DNA from: Colias croceus
Taxonomy: Eukaryota > Arthropoda > Insecta > Lepidoptera > Pieridae
DNA: 64,000 bases
NCBI RefSeq assembly: GCF_905220415.1
Contig: NC_059567.1
Location: forward strand, 1,054,001-1,118,000
Reading direction: 5' to 3'
Shown piece after piece: positions 30,071 to 41,714 of the stretch; the stretch's first letter is position 1; each line of letters begins with the position of its first letter. A program made the position numbers and the translations under genes. The notes below the pieces were generated by a model. It did no database searches. It was not told where the DNA came from and saw only the letters and a program-made list of their open reading frames with translations.

Positions 30071-31419
30071 AAATCTTAAACTTTCCCTCATCTCTCGAAG
30101 ACGGTCAACGGCCCGCGCAAACGGTAGCAGCTACATCTGGGGTGCTCGAACTAAACTTGGAGTAGACCTCGAGCAATTACCACAGAGTGCGAAAAAAATT
30201 CAAAATGGCGGAAAAAATGGCCGCCGCCATACAAATTCTAAAACGGCCACCGCTGGTGTGATCGCGCTGAAACTTGGCACAGGGGCTTTAATCGAGCCGC
30301 ACATTAAGGTTGGATACTCATAATTGAATTTCCACCGCTGGTTTCCGAGTTTCATACAACGCGAAATTCGACGGCTCTCGGAAACGGCGCGAGATAGGTG
30401 GGGGGTGTAGAACTAAAAAATGATCAGGAAGATGGGGTGCTACCAGGGCAATGGAGAAATTTCAAATTGGACGCCATTTTTTTTTCAAAAATGGCCAATT
30501 TTTCAAAGCAAGATGGTGGCGCCGGTTACTTTACGATGGGTCTAAAAATTGACTTTTGTGCTCTTATCGGCCATATTTACAAAACTGCATACTCAGAATC
30601 TCTCTCCGACCCCTGGTTTCCATTTTCCATACATCAGGAAATTCAACGGCTCTCTGAACCGGTGACAGGTAGGTCGGGGTCGCCTAAGTAAAAAATGTTT
30701 AAAAACTTGGTCCGCTTCCAGGCACATAAAATTTTTTGCTAAAAAGCGAAATTTTTTTTTTCGAAAATTTTGTATGGAAATTTCCATAGTAGGAAGGATG
30801 ATTGAATAGCAACGGCAAAAGGTGGTACCGCGGGCTGCTTGCTGCCCGCGCACCGCGCAACCTCGAAGGTCGACAGCCTCCCGGAGTATAAAATATTTGA
30901 AATATTTGAATAAGTAATTTATAAGCAGTTTCGACTGACTGTGGAATCGCTGTTAGCAGATAATAAGAAATGGATAGGGAATTGTAATACATTTTCAAAT
31001 GACTGAAGATTACTGCCCTGGGACGCGCCGCGGGCTGCTTGCTGCCCGCGCACCACGCAACTTCGGTGGAAGATGGCCTCCCGGAGTAGAAAAAAAACTT
31101 GAATAGGGAATTTATAAGCATTTCGGACTGACTGTGGAATCGCTTTTAGCAGATAGTAACAAAATATGGACAGGAAATTCTAATGCATTTTCAAATGACG
31201 GAAGATTTCTACCCTGGGTCAAGCCGTGGGCTGCTTGCAGCCCGCGCACCACGCGCCCTCGAAGGTGGACAGCCTCACGAAGTAAAAAAACCAGCACGCT
31301 CACCAAGTGCCGGATTACCACACGATCTTCTCTGGCTGAAGGCTGAATAGTGTGCAGGAAAGATTGATTTTTTGTTGCATTTGTAGGCAGTCGCTATTCT
31401 ATCTGGAATTTATCTAAAA

Positions 31420-31592
31420 CCAGCGGCCCGCCCCGGCTTCGCCCGTGGTACATGTTTACGTTTTCTCACCATAAGAACCATTCTCGTACATCAAAGAATA
31501 TTATAAAAAAAAGGTTATCGAAATCGGTCTAGCCGTTCACGCGTGACGCCGTGACCAAGGAAAACGGGTTTCATCGTTATATATTTTGTAGA
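31420..31592 (-). mobile_element. Helitron-like element, terminus mutated
   Basis: Minus strand TCTACAAAATATATAACG... to CCACGGGCGAAGCCGGGGCG and CTGG (CTAG changed by one base). Flanked by A (31419) and T (31593). Similar in sequence to the element at 1812-1980. Confidence 0.65.
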
Positions 31593-31615
31593 TAGGTATT
31601 TATATATATAATTTA

Positions 31616-31795
31616 CTAGCGGTCCGCCCCGGCTTCGCCCGTGGTACATATTTCGCAATAAAAGGTAGCCTATGTTCTTTCTCAGGGTCTAAAGATTATC
31701 TGTGCCAAATTTCATCAAAACCGGTCCAGTAGTTTATGCGTGAAAACCATACATACATACATACAAACCTTTCCTCTTTATAATATTAGTATAGA
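31616..31795 (-). mobile_element. Helitron-like element, intact ends
   Basis: Minus strand TCTATACTAATATTATAAAG... to the GC-rich hairpin and CTAG, flanked by A (31615) and T (31796). It includes the (TGTA)n-like tract CATACATACATAC typical of this family. Confidence 0.75.
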
Positions 31796-32176
31796 TTATA
31801 TGAATTTTAAAATAATATTGGAGCAAAAGACGCCAATATGTAGTTAGATATCTACAAAGGCTATTCAAATTCAATACGATAGAGACACAATTCCAAATTT
31901 TGAACCAATTCGACCTTGGGAAGTTATAAACTGACTTCCTAAAAAAAGTTAGCCAAATAGGTATGTATATTCTTAGTTAATTTTTAGGCATTACGTAAAG
32001 TACTAAATTTTACATAGGTACTTACCTATATCAATATATATGTACAATAGGCTGACAATGATGATGATGATGATATAGACCTGCCTACCTAAATTGTTAC
32101 TTACATCAAAAGTTTTAATGAAACTTGAAAACACTTGAATGTGATTTTTGAATTTTTATTGGTATAAATTTCTGTA

Positions 32177-32236
32177 CTAGCTCTCCGCGCGCCAGCGGCT
32201 TCGCCAGCGTAGTTGAAGAACCCGCATAGTTGTGAA
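32177..32236 (-). mobile_element. fragment of Helitron-like 3' end
   Basis: CTAGCTCTCCGCGCGCCAGC then GGCTTCGCCAGCG and AACCCGCATAGTTG. It has the 3' hairpin end of the family but no matching 5' end follows, so it is truncated. Confidence 0.5.
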
Positions 32237-32572
32237 TAATAATATAGGTAATGAACCGAGATGAGTAATTTCTATTCATGTTATTAAAACAAATTGTAAA
32301 AAATCGAGGTTAAGCAACCATATTTTTTTTTATACAGATTCTCTACGGACGGATCTCACGGATACCAGTGTCGAGAGTTCGACTCGACATAACGTAATTG
32401 ACACAGTTAAAACAGGACGAATAAATACTGACCATTGCTATGGGGTCTATAAAACCAGCGTATATTTGCATAACAATTGTTCTTTGTCAAAAATATTTAA
32501 TGTGTAGAAATGGACTGTTTATTTTTTTATTAAATATGTAAGTGGGAAGGTAACTACATAGATTTAAATAAA

Positions 32573-32830
32573 AATGATTCAAGTGCGAGTTGGACTCACA
32601 ATACTAAGGTTTCCGTATAAATATGAAACTTCATTATAAGACCTTGCAAGATTGCTTATCTACCGTTTTTATTATTTTTATTGTTGAAGCGACATCGACA
32701 TCATGATCTCTGAAATTTTCAAATGTAGGTATCATGGTTCATGAGATACAGCCTGGTGGCAGATGGACAAACAGACAGTCAGTCAGTAATAGGGTCCCCT
32801 TTTTACCCTTTGGGTACAGATTCTTAAGAA
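32573..32830. repeat. lepidopteran interspersed repeat (AGTGCGAGTTGGACTC...)
   Basis: AAGTGCGAGTTGGACTCACA, ACTAAGGTTTCCGTA, then a GACAAACAGACAGTCAG run and AATAGGGTCCCCTTTTTACC. This motif order is familiar from dispersed repeats in many moths and butterflies. Its transposon class is unresolved here. The same repeat lies before copy 3 (59455-59695). Confidence 0.5.
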
Positions 32831-33055
32831 TATAACATTTTTATTATTTATTATAAATTTTTAAATCATTAATATTCAAGATCTGTAGAATAAGTGTGGA
32901 ACCTATACTATCTCATTAAACATGTATAGTAATAAGTATGTATCTATTAAATAATTATTTATACAGATTTTTTATTTCATTTAGCTTTCACCAATGTAAT
33001 TGTGAATAAAATGTACCCACCCACCCTCTTCAAATATTTATATGATTTCAAATCA

Positions 33056-35068
33056 AATTGGAATAATAAAAATAAATAATCAACAAGCATTCAATGAGAA
33101 TTTTATAAATCAATGCAGTTTACTTTAACATATTATGCTATATTATGCATAGTTATCTAACATTAAAATATATTTAAAAATTACATAGTTATATGAAAGC
33201 AATTTAAATTATTTGTTTCTGCTTTATGAATATTATTATTATTACTAAGAGACACTAGATTAATAAGAAAATGAAACACATTAAAATGTTTTCATTATAT
33301 TATATTTACACTGAAAACATAATATCCAAACCATGATAACTATTTATTTAATTTAATTATAAACATGTTTTGGTGTAGTGATAGCTACCATGTTTATATT
33401 AATATTTTAATGATACAGTAATTTTTATTTCATATTTTTGTCAAGACTTCTGTAGGGATCCTGAGTTACATTGTTCTTGAAAGATATTTTTTGGATAGAG
33501 ATTATATTAAATTTATGATGTTTGGTGAATTAAAATTGATAAAGAGTACCGGCCACATTACTATACTTGGTTCCTTTTTTCTTATAGCAAACAATGTTGT
33601 TTAAAATGTAGACGGCTTTTACTTATTAGGTATTTTCTTTATATTATAGTAAGAACTAAGAAGTATAAAATGTACAGTAACAATAGCTATCAAGTTTTCA
33701 GAGATATCATGGTTATTCAAATTGAAATTTATACACTTTATTACTATTTTTTCATCTATAATATAATACCATCAATGGGTCAATCAGTCTGTGTTATTCA
33801 ATATTAATAATACAAATAACTTTCTGGAATCTTCAATAAATGTAAAATGTGAGCATCTGCAAATCATAAAACATTTCCTTTATGTTTGGTAAATTCAACT
33901 TTTGTTTTTCTTTATTTTCATACCCTCTAATCTTATTAGATTTCACTTGTTTTACACTTGGCATTTTAGCCTTCTTTCATCACAAAAATGTATGTTTTAA
34001 TTCATTGTTAACCATTGTTCGATTTTTATTCAATGACATGAAAACTTCTTATCCACTTCTTTTGGAGTGATAAATTGGCAAATCATATTTTTGTTATGCA
34101 TAAATAACACATAATATTTTACATTATACACAAGAAGCCGTTTTCTTATTTGTTTTCGGAAAGTTGTTTGTTGACATAAATATTCATTTGACGTTACAAT
34201 GATCATTTAAAATTTGACATTAGTATCAATAGTAAAAAAGTGCATTAAATTAACAATTGAAAGACTTTAATTCATTAAATCTTTAAAAGAAATATAATGA
34301 CATAAAAATAAAACAGATTTAATGAAATAAAAAATTACGAGCACATATAACTTTTTTCCAAGTGCATTAAAATTAAAAACATTGCTATTATGACCAAAAA
34401 ATATATAATGTTGGCAGCATTGGATATGTTTTTCTCAAATCATATTAAACTTCAATAAAATTAATTATTAAGCAATTTAATCAAGTCGATACATTTTTTG
34501 TGTACTTTAGAATAATTTCATAAATATTATATTTGTGTTTAATAATTATGAAAATATTGAATTCTTGATTATGTTTATAAAAAGCATTAATTGACTTTGA
34601 TATTTATTCTAGGTATAGACACAATCTTCTATAATTATTTGAATAATAATTGTATAAATTAAATTAAACATTAGTTACTACCTATTTATTTAAAAAATAT
34701 TATTAGTACTCATTAATTATAATACATATTATATTTTCGTAAAAAAACTTCTAAATATGAAAAAAAAATAGGTATGAATTATATTTATACCATTAGCTTA
34801 ACGGTTACATATTAATATTAAACAGATGTTTTGAAATTATTTTTTTGTTATATATATTAAACATAAGAGATATTCAAAATATACCTACGTAATCACAAAA
34901 TATTAATTAATATTGTATATTTTTAATTATGAAAAAATTACTAAACTGTGAAATTGTCTATTCCCACTTTTTCGTAATGTTTGCAATATGTCGCAACTGG
35001 ATTTGTACTTCCGGTGGTTTTATTAAGAAATTAAGAATAAAACGGAAAAGCCCGCGCTTTCCCCTGAG
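33056..35068 (+). other. 5' region of Helitron copy 2, non-coding
   Basis: AT-rich and collinear with 1985-4243 and 60480-62440. It lacks the 84-bp retro-insert of copy 1. The short frame 33882-34070 has a counterpart at 2930-3121 and 61249-61434 but with different ends, so I treat it as chance. Confidence 0.55.
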
Positions 35069-35124
35069 TATATATTCTGTGCCCGCGCCATTCCTCTTTC
35101 ATTTCCAACTCGCCTGTTCGCAGG
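35069..35124 (+). promoter_or_regulatory. TATA promoter and 5' UTR exon of Helitron copy 2
   Basis: TATATAT at 35069-35075 within GAGTATATATTCTGTG, then the same downstream exon as copy 1 ending GCAGG|GTAAGT (donor GT at 35125-35126). The acceptor GTTTTCAG ends at 35411. Confidence 0.55.
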
Positions 35125-35449
35125 GTAAGTCGATTTACATATTATCATTAATAATTATTGCTCTCATATTGTACTTGGAGTGAATAATGATTTGAGTTTG
35201 TTTTCTTTATATATTTTACTAACTAACGATTAAATATATTAATTAGTTTATTATTTATGTAATTAGGTACCAAAAGTCTTCACTTTTATTCATAACGATT
35301 TATTCTTTTGTTTTTTCTATGGATTTAATGAATTGATGATTGATTATTTTAATGAAAACAAGTGATGTTTGTTTAATGCTTTGTTTTTAAATATTCATGT
35401 ATCGTTTTCAGTAACTTTTCGAGATTCTACGTGATCTCGTGCCCTCGAC

Positions 35450-35513
35450 ATGTTCCAAGCATCTTCTTGCAACAATGGCGGCAACGCAGCGGCAATGGCG
35501 TGTATCGCTACCG
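35450..35513 (+). CDS. Helitron protein exon 1, copy 2
   Basis: 64 coding nt from ATG at 35450 to donor ACCG|GTAAGC, same phase as copies 1 and 3. One residue differs from copy 1 (Ser to Cys at position 7). Joined to exon 2 at 37639 it gives an uninterrupted frame through the protease Cys box. Copy 2 also has an in-frame ATG at 37668 that would allow an unspliced start. Confidence 0.7.
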
Positions 35514-35844
35514 GTAAGCTTTATTCAATTTATTAGAACTAATTATTAACATAGGTACATATTTTCATAGGGCTCTATTAGGTAATCAATCAGGTTTATC
35601 TTTTTTGTGCAAATTGAAATGTTCTAAATAAGTAGGTAAGTAGATATTTCTTATAATTATTCAAAGATTTTTTATGAAATTGGTACCTATCTAATGCTTA
35701 TGATCCTAATACGTAATTGCCGTTGTCAAGTAGTGTTAAAAAACATTTTTCATTATGTAGTTGCGTATGTACCTAATCGATTACAGAATAAAGTAATTTT
35801 CTTTAACAATTAGTATAAATATAGTAGGTACTAGGTAGGTAAGT

Positions 35845-36672
35845 CAGTACTATATTTTTTTCCTAATTCGTTGTAAAAAAATGCGCGGGCATCGTGGACC
35901 GGCAATGTCGCGCGATGAGCGGGCGCAGCCGCGGTTGTCGGCGTCGGTCGCCATTTTGTGTTCGGTATATTAATTGTGAAAATAAATTAAATATTAGGTA
36001 ATTCCTTCAATATTATATTCAAAATTGTAAATATCCTTAAATAGTAAAAATAATGATTTATAAATCATGATAATATTGTCTCTGACATGTTACGTACTGT
36101 TCTGTATTAACTTGCGTTATAGTGAATTAGTGATACATACCTACCTATTTTCTTTTTATGGAATTGAACGTATTATATTTATTTTGTAATGTAATGCTTA
36201 TATGTATAGATAAGATAGCTTTCCGCCCGCGGCTTCGCCCGCGTTTTCAAAGAAACAGTAGATACTATATTTTTTTTCCTAATTCGTTGTAAAAAAAATG
36301 CGCGGGAATCGAGGACCAGCAATGTCGCGCGATGAGCGGGCGCAGCCGCGTTTGTTGGCGTCGGTCGCCATTTTGTGTGTTAGGTATATTGTGAAAATAA
36401 ATTAAATATTAGGTAATTCCTTCAATATTATATTCAAAATTGTAAATATCCATAGTAAAAATAATGATTATTATAAATCATGATAATATTGTCTCTGACA
36501 TGTTACGTACTGTTCTGTACTAACTTACGTTATAGTGATATATACCTACCTATTTTCTTTTTATGGAATTGAACGTATTATATTATGTATTTTGTAATGT
36601 AATGCTTATACCTATGTATAGATAAAATAGCTTTCCGCCCGCGGCTTCGCCCGCGTTTTCAAAGAAAAACCC
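35845..36672. repeat. ~411-bp tandem duplication in intron of copy 2
   Basis: CAGTACTATATTTTTTTCCT at 35845 and CAGTAGATACTATATTTT at 36256 begin two near-identical stretches through the GC island, TAATATTGTCTCTGACATG, TTCTTTTTATGGAATTGAAC and GCTTTCCGCCCGCGGCTTCG. Copies 1 and 3 have one. The junction lies inside the Helitron-like element. Confidence 0.75.
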
Positions 36673-36849
36673 GCATAGTTCCTGTTCCCGTGGGATTTCC
36701 GGGATAAAACCTATCCTTTGTGTTTATCCAAGTTACCTCTTTTATATGTGAGCTAAATTTCATTGTAATCGGTTCAGTAGTATTTGCGTGAAAAAGTAAC
36801 AAACGCACACACATCCTCACAAACTTTCGCATTTATGATATTAGTAGGA
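36627..36849 (-). mobile_element. Helitron-like element in copy 2 intron
   Basis: Minus strand TCCTACTAATATCATAAATG... to the GC-rich hairpin and CTAT (CTAG altered by one base). Orthologous in position to 5459-5627 in copy 1 but without its internal deletion. Confidence 0.7.
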
Positions 36850-37638
36850 TTATTGAAATTTTCGGTTAAATTTCAATTGTTTAATAATAATTAAATAAAA
36901 TCAAATAATTTCAATTCATTTTTCTCATTCTTTAAATTTTGTAGCGAAATTAATTTACACTTAGATCAATAATTATTGTAGAAGCAAGATTTATATAAAC
37001 AATGTTTTAGAATAGTATTGGAGGCGGAAGAACGACTTTAAGTTGTATCGTATAGTACCTATACCTACTAGAATTTTAATTGATAGGTAATAATTAAGAA
37101 TTGATTTTGATTTGATACAGTTAATTATACCTATATTATGACTTAAGTTTTAATAGGATTAAAATTAACATGTTAAATAATTCTAGATATGATTGATTAT
37201 ACGAGTATAATATAATATTATATTGCTACGTCTCAGTATCGTTGCGAATATTTTTTTTTTATAGATTGTGGGGTAAGTTAACCTACAATGACGCCACATT
37301 TTCTATTCGTATTTCGTAGCGAGTTACGTATATTTTTAAGAGTAGTTTCGACTCCTTGGACAATTTGGACCTCAACCGATATCTAATCGACATTTTTGTG
37401 TTAAGAAGTTTAAGAAAGGTAATGATAATTTCACCAGGGATACCTTCTTTAACATACCTATTTCATACTGATTTTTTATTTTATAATCATACTATGCATT
37501 CTTTGTTTGGAACATTTCAATTTGCTTAACATAATATATATAATATGTTTCTATATTCATATAAATAGGTTTCTTCTGACCTGATAAAATGTCATTTTGT
37601 TTTTATTATTATTTTAATCGGTTAAATTATTATTAAAG

Positions 37639-40600
37639 GGTCAACGCATCAAGCCGATCCCCGGTTTATGGGTAACAACGCACAATGTGTCGCGATGGCA
37701 ACATGCGCGGCTGTATATTCTTCTATTCTAAATAGAGCCGTATTTTCTCAGGAAAATATAGACACTATTTTAGACTATGGTGATATGTTATATATTCAAA
37801 TAAGACCACTTGGGGTTGCGCACAATCATCCTCATTTATACCCTGAGGAATTGCCTTCTGATATACGTGTAGGGACCTATTTGGCTAATATTAAATCGAT
37901 GGCAGACAACGATAGTTGGATCGACAACGGGCTGTTTCCCACATGTGACAGCGACATAGCCACTTACACTTTACAATTAAAGTTAATCCTAAAAAATAAA
38001 ATATTTCACACTACACACAACGACTCCACACATAGCTACCTCTTCACCGGCGCCAATAATACAATATCTTTTTGGAGGTCAAATAATAAATATTTTATCT
38101 TTAATAGCCATAACGTAGACGCGAATAATAAATACGTCCATAACCCGCATTCGGTAGGAGCCGCACGTCTCTTTCAGTGCAACAATATAGATACTCTTGC
38201 AAAATTTTTGTTTTGGAATCCGTCGTTTGGTAGTCAATATCAAATTCATAAAATTATTTTAAATCATTTCCATAGTGTAGATATTATTAATGAATTAGTT
38301 AGTGTAGACGACCAATTAGTTAGTGTAGATGACCAATTAGTTAGTGTAGATGACCAATTAGTTAGTGTAGACGACCAATTAGTTAGTGTAGACGACCAAT
38401 TAGTTAGTGTAGACGACCCTAAATTATCTATTTTAAAGCCAGTAGTTTCAGTTAATAAAGGTATACCCCCAAAATATGACCCTAAATTAAATTCCCTAAA
38501 TCCAAAAGTTGTAATTCAAAATATTCGCGATCCCAAATTATCTATTTTAAAGCCAGTAGTTTTAGTTAACAAAGGTATACCCCCAAAATATGACCCTAAA
38601 TTAAACTCCCTAAAACCAAAAGTTTTAATTCAAAATATTCGCGACCCTAAATTAACAACACTGACACCCGTTGTCTGCATAACAAAATTACCCGACGTTA
38701 GGATTGTAGGTAAAAAACGCGGTAGACCGGCTAAATATAATAAATCTAAAGCACACAAACAAAACAATATAAACGTAGATTCGGATAGTTCATCAGTAAA
38801 TTCAGTAGAAGTAGGACGTAAGAGGGGACGACCAGGTAGGCGATCTATAGATGCAGATTCTCATTTAAAAGCGGTCACAAAATATAATAAAATTCATCCC
38901 GAGGTTAATAGGCAGGCAGTTAAAAAGTATAGTCAGAATAATCCCGAAATCAATAAAAGAGCAGTTGAAAGATATAGTCAAAGTAACCCAGAGGTTAATA
39001 GGCAAGCCGTTCAAAAGTATAGTCAAAGTAATCCAGAGGTTAATAGGCAAGCGGTAGATAAGTACAATCAGATTAATCGAAATCTAGACGTGGAGTTACG
39101 GAATTCCAACAATTTAATAGGTACAAAGAGTGGCGACGGCTTAACCGTCGTCAAATTGTATAGTTTTAAAAACATTTCATTATTAGATAGGGAAGCGTTT
39201 TTGTGTAGGCACTGTAATGCTAGATTGTTCTTTGAGGAAAAGAATCGTATCAAGTGGTGTTGTGGGGCTGGCGCTTATAACGTTCAGAATTTCCCGCCTT
39301 TAAATGAACCATTTTATAGCTTTCCTTCCTTTTTGCTTAAACCGAGGGCTTATAATAATTTATTTGCTTTTAGTGCGTTAGGTGTTTCACACGGATTTCA
39401 GCATCCAACAACGGGGGTATCATTTTTAAAAATTCAAGGGAGGGTTTATCACAGAGTTTTCGATCTTGCGTACTCAGAAACTACTAACCCGGCTGGACTT
39501 TATATTTATGATAACAGTGAGCGAGAGAGCATCGCTTCAAATTTAAATTTAGATTTAACAGTCATTCGATCCATCACAAATTTCTTGCATAGTCATAACC
39601 CTTATATAGAGTGCTTCAAGCGGCTGAGCCAAGAACCATCCGACCACGCACACCTCATTTTTGAACACACCACACGACGCACACATGGCAACATTCTCGG
39701 TGATATGCCTTTGGGCAACGAGATTGCTGCCATTATAAGCAACATTAAATTATTCTGGAATTACGTAAAGAGTAAAAATAAATGTTCAAGTTTTCCCCAA
39801 CTAGTTAAATATGATAACATTATTGCCACTAAGGGTAGTGATATCTGTCAAACATTTGCTAAATATTTCCATTCTGTATATGAAAATAATGCCATTACTG
39901 AGGATCCCGTCCACAACGATTCGCCTAATTGTCTTAACAAAGTTGTAATTGAAGTGCGTGATGTTAATAAACTTCTAAAACAATTAGATCCGAACAAGGG
40001 TCCTGGACCGGATGGTATTCCATCTCATTTTGTTAAATCTTGCTATAACGAACTCACCTTACCACTGTATATAATATTTAATAGATCTCTATCTTCTGGT
40101 ATCTTTCCTGACTTTTGGAAGATCGCTCACGTAATTCCAATATTCAAATCCGGTGATAGATCGAACTGTTGTAACTATAGACCCATCTGCATACTAAATT
40201 GCTTCGCTAAAATATTTGAACGTGTTATATACAATCAAATTTACAATTTCGTTAAACCTTTACTTATTTCTGAACAACATGGATTTGTCGCACGTAAATC
40301 AACAACATCTAATTTAACTGAATACGCTGACTATCTCCTAGAAACTTTGGACAACAAAGGACAAGTGGATGTCATTTACACCGACTTTCAGAAGGCTTTC
40401 GATAAAGTCAACCATGAGCTCCTGATTAAAAAGCTGATGATTTGTGGTATACATGGGAACTTATTGCGTTGGATCATCTCGTACATTAAAAATCGCACTC
40501 AAATAGTTGCTGTCAACGGCTACCTATCTGAACCCTTTTCTGTTCCTTCCGGTGTTCCCCAAGGTTCCCATCTTGGCCCTCTTTTGTTCGCGGTTTTTAT

Positions 40601-41483
40601 AAATGATGCACCCTTACGATTTAATATAGGTAGTAAATGTCTACTTTATGCGGATGATCTTAAACTATATAGAAAAGTCGAAAATATTGCTGACTGTCGG
40701 TTACTTCAAGAAGACTTAATTGCTCTTCATGCCTGGTGTGAGAGAAATTTAATGAAATTAAACACCTCTAAGTGTCATGTTGTCACATTTACTAATAAAG
40801 TAAACAGCATTAACTTTTCGTATCAAATTTCAAATATTATCATAGGTCGTAAAGAATCCATACGTGATCTAGGGGTGACATTCGATAAAAGCTTATCATT
40901 TATCGATCATGTCGAATCTACTGTCAAAAAAGCCAATCAAAATTTAGGTTTTATATTACGAATGTCCAGATCTTTCAAAAATAAAAATAGTGCCCTAATT
41001 CTTTATAAATCTCTGGTCCGTAGCACCCTTGAATATGGCTCATCAGTGTGGTCTCCATTCTACAAAACACATATCGACAAGCTCGAATCGGTACAAAAAC
41101 GATTCCTACGTTCTCTATGCTATCGTGAACACCTTAGGAGATCCTTGCCCACCTATGACGTTCGACTTAAATATTTCAATTTGGATTCTCTTGAAATGCG
41201 ACGTAAATTCATTGATTTAATTTATATGTTTAAAATTATCAATAACCTAATTCACACCGATATGCTTTCTAAATTCTCTTTGTATTGTAACGCTCGTGTC
41301 ACTCGGAACCCTAAACCCTTCTATATACCCGCCACTCGCTTATGCATTTCGTACAATAACCCAGTATATAGGTTATGCCGAAGTTATAACGAAATAGTTA
41401 ATAAAGATAACACAATTGACATATTTTCAAATAGTCTAGCCAGTTTTCGTCGCTTAATACTTACTGCTCTGCGTAGCAACTGA
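37639..41483 (+). pseudogene. chimeric ORF: Helitron protease/AT-hook part fused in frame to LINE reverse transcriptase
   Basis: Open from the acceptor to TGA near 41481; the ATG at 37668 gives 1271 codons. Helitron part: Cys box GNNAQCVAMA (Cys codon 37686), His box FNSHNVD (His codon 38109), six VSVDDQL repeats, three DPKL blocks, AT-hooks KKRGRPAK (near 38712) and RKRGRPGR (near 38818), four 14-residue repeats, the Cys cluster and the first part of the Rep N-terminal region, as far as Ile-Ser-Asn at 39742. LINE part from about 39743: GPGPDGIPSHFVK, an Asp-Phe-Gln-Lys-Ala-Phe-Asp motif, GVPQGSHLGPLLF and YADD (40647). The insertion separates the protease from the Rep catalytic motifs and helicase but by chance keeps the frame. 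The product would be protease + DNA-binding repeats + RT palm. No sign that it is used. Confidence 0.8.
38296..38420 (+). repeat. 21-bp minisatellite encoding VSVDDQL, copy 2
   Basis: About six units; some have GAT for GAC. Shorter than the array in copy 1 (about nine units), as expected for replication slippage in whole codon multiples. Confidence 0.85.
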
Positions 41484-41712
41484 AACATGCGGATTTATGC
41501 CGAATCTTGTAAGCATTCCTTTGATTCTATTTTTCTATGTTTTATTGTTATGGTAACAGTATTTTGAAGTGCCATCTTTCATACTAAACATATTTTGTGT
41601 ATCCATATAATAGGTTTATGCATAGAACTTTTTAAATTGTACTTTTATAATTTGTATGTTATATTGTTGTATAAGCTGTTTGGAAACTAATAAAATAAAA
41701 TAAAATAAAATA
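39743..41712 (+). mobile_element. 5'-truncated LINE inserted in Helitron copy 2
   Basis: Copy 1 reads AGCAATGAGCAGG without interruption (10011-10023). Copy 2 has AGCAA, then about 1.97 kb, then AATGAGCAGG. The target duplication is very short (AA). Content: reverse transcriptase without the endonuclease, a 3' UTR of about 200 bp, and an (AATAAA/TAAAA)n tail. A different LINE family from the one at 24331: the RT has little similarity and the tail differs. Confidence 0.85.
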
Positions 41713-41714
41713 AA

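Larger units (their letters stand above)
23664..31283 (+). mobile_element. non-autonomous Helitron-like tandem unit N3, split by a LINE
   Basis: The 5' part is 23664-24330 and the rest 30071-31283, separated by a full-length LINE. Joining the parts would give about 1.9 kb. It lacks the 115-bp satellite and does not end in CTAG. The repeat homology fades after CAGCCTCACGAAGTAAAAAA near 31283. The last unit of the second array (N6) also lacks the satellite and CTAG. Confidence 0.55.
31284..33055. other. spacer between arrays: short elements, no gene
   Basis: Holds two adjacent minus-strand Helitron-like elements, one Helitron 3' end fragment, and a segment shared with the equivalent place before copy 3. 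CACGATCTTCTCTGGCTG at about 31321 matches 59303, and TATTTAATGTG...ATGGACTGTTTA at about 32500 matches 59380. This suggests that unit 2 starts near 31320. Confidence 0.5.
35514..37638 (+). other. intron of Helitron gene, copy 2, with internal duplication
   Basis: Donor GTAAGC, acceptor ATTAAAG. A stretch of about 411 bp is duplicated in tandem (about 35845-36255 and 36256-36672). Each copy contains the GC-rich GCCATTTTG island and the start of the same Helitron-like element, the first truncated after about 43 bp. Confidence 0.65.

Noticed and set aside
29958..30323. Ile-Ser-Phe-His repeat protein
   Set aside because: Reading through the (CATTT)15 LINE tail into the flanking array unit.
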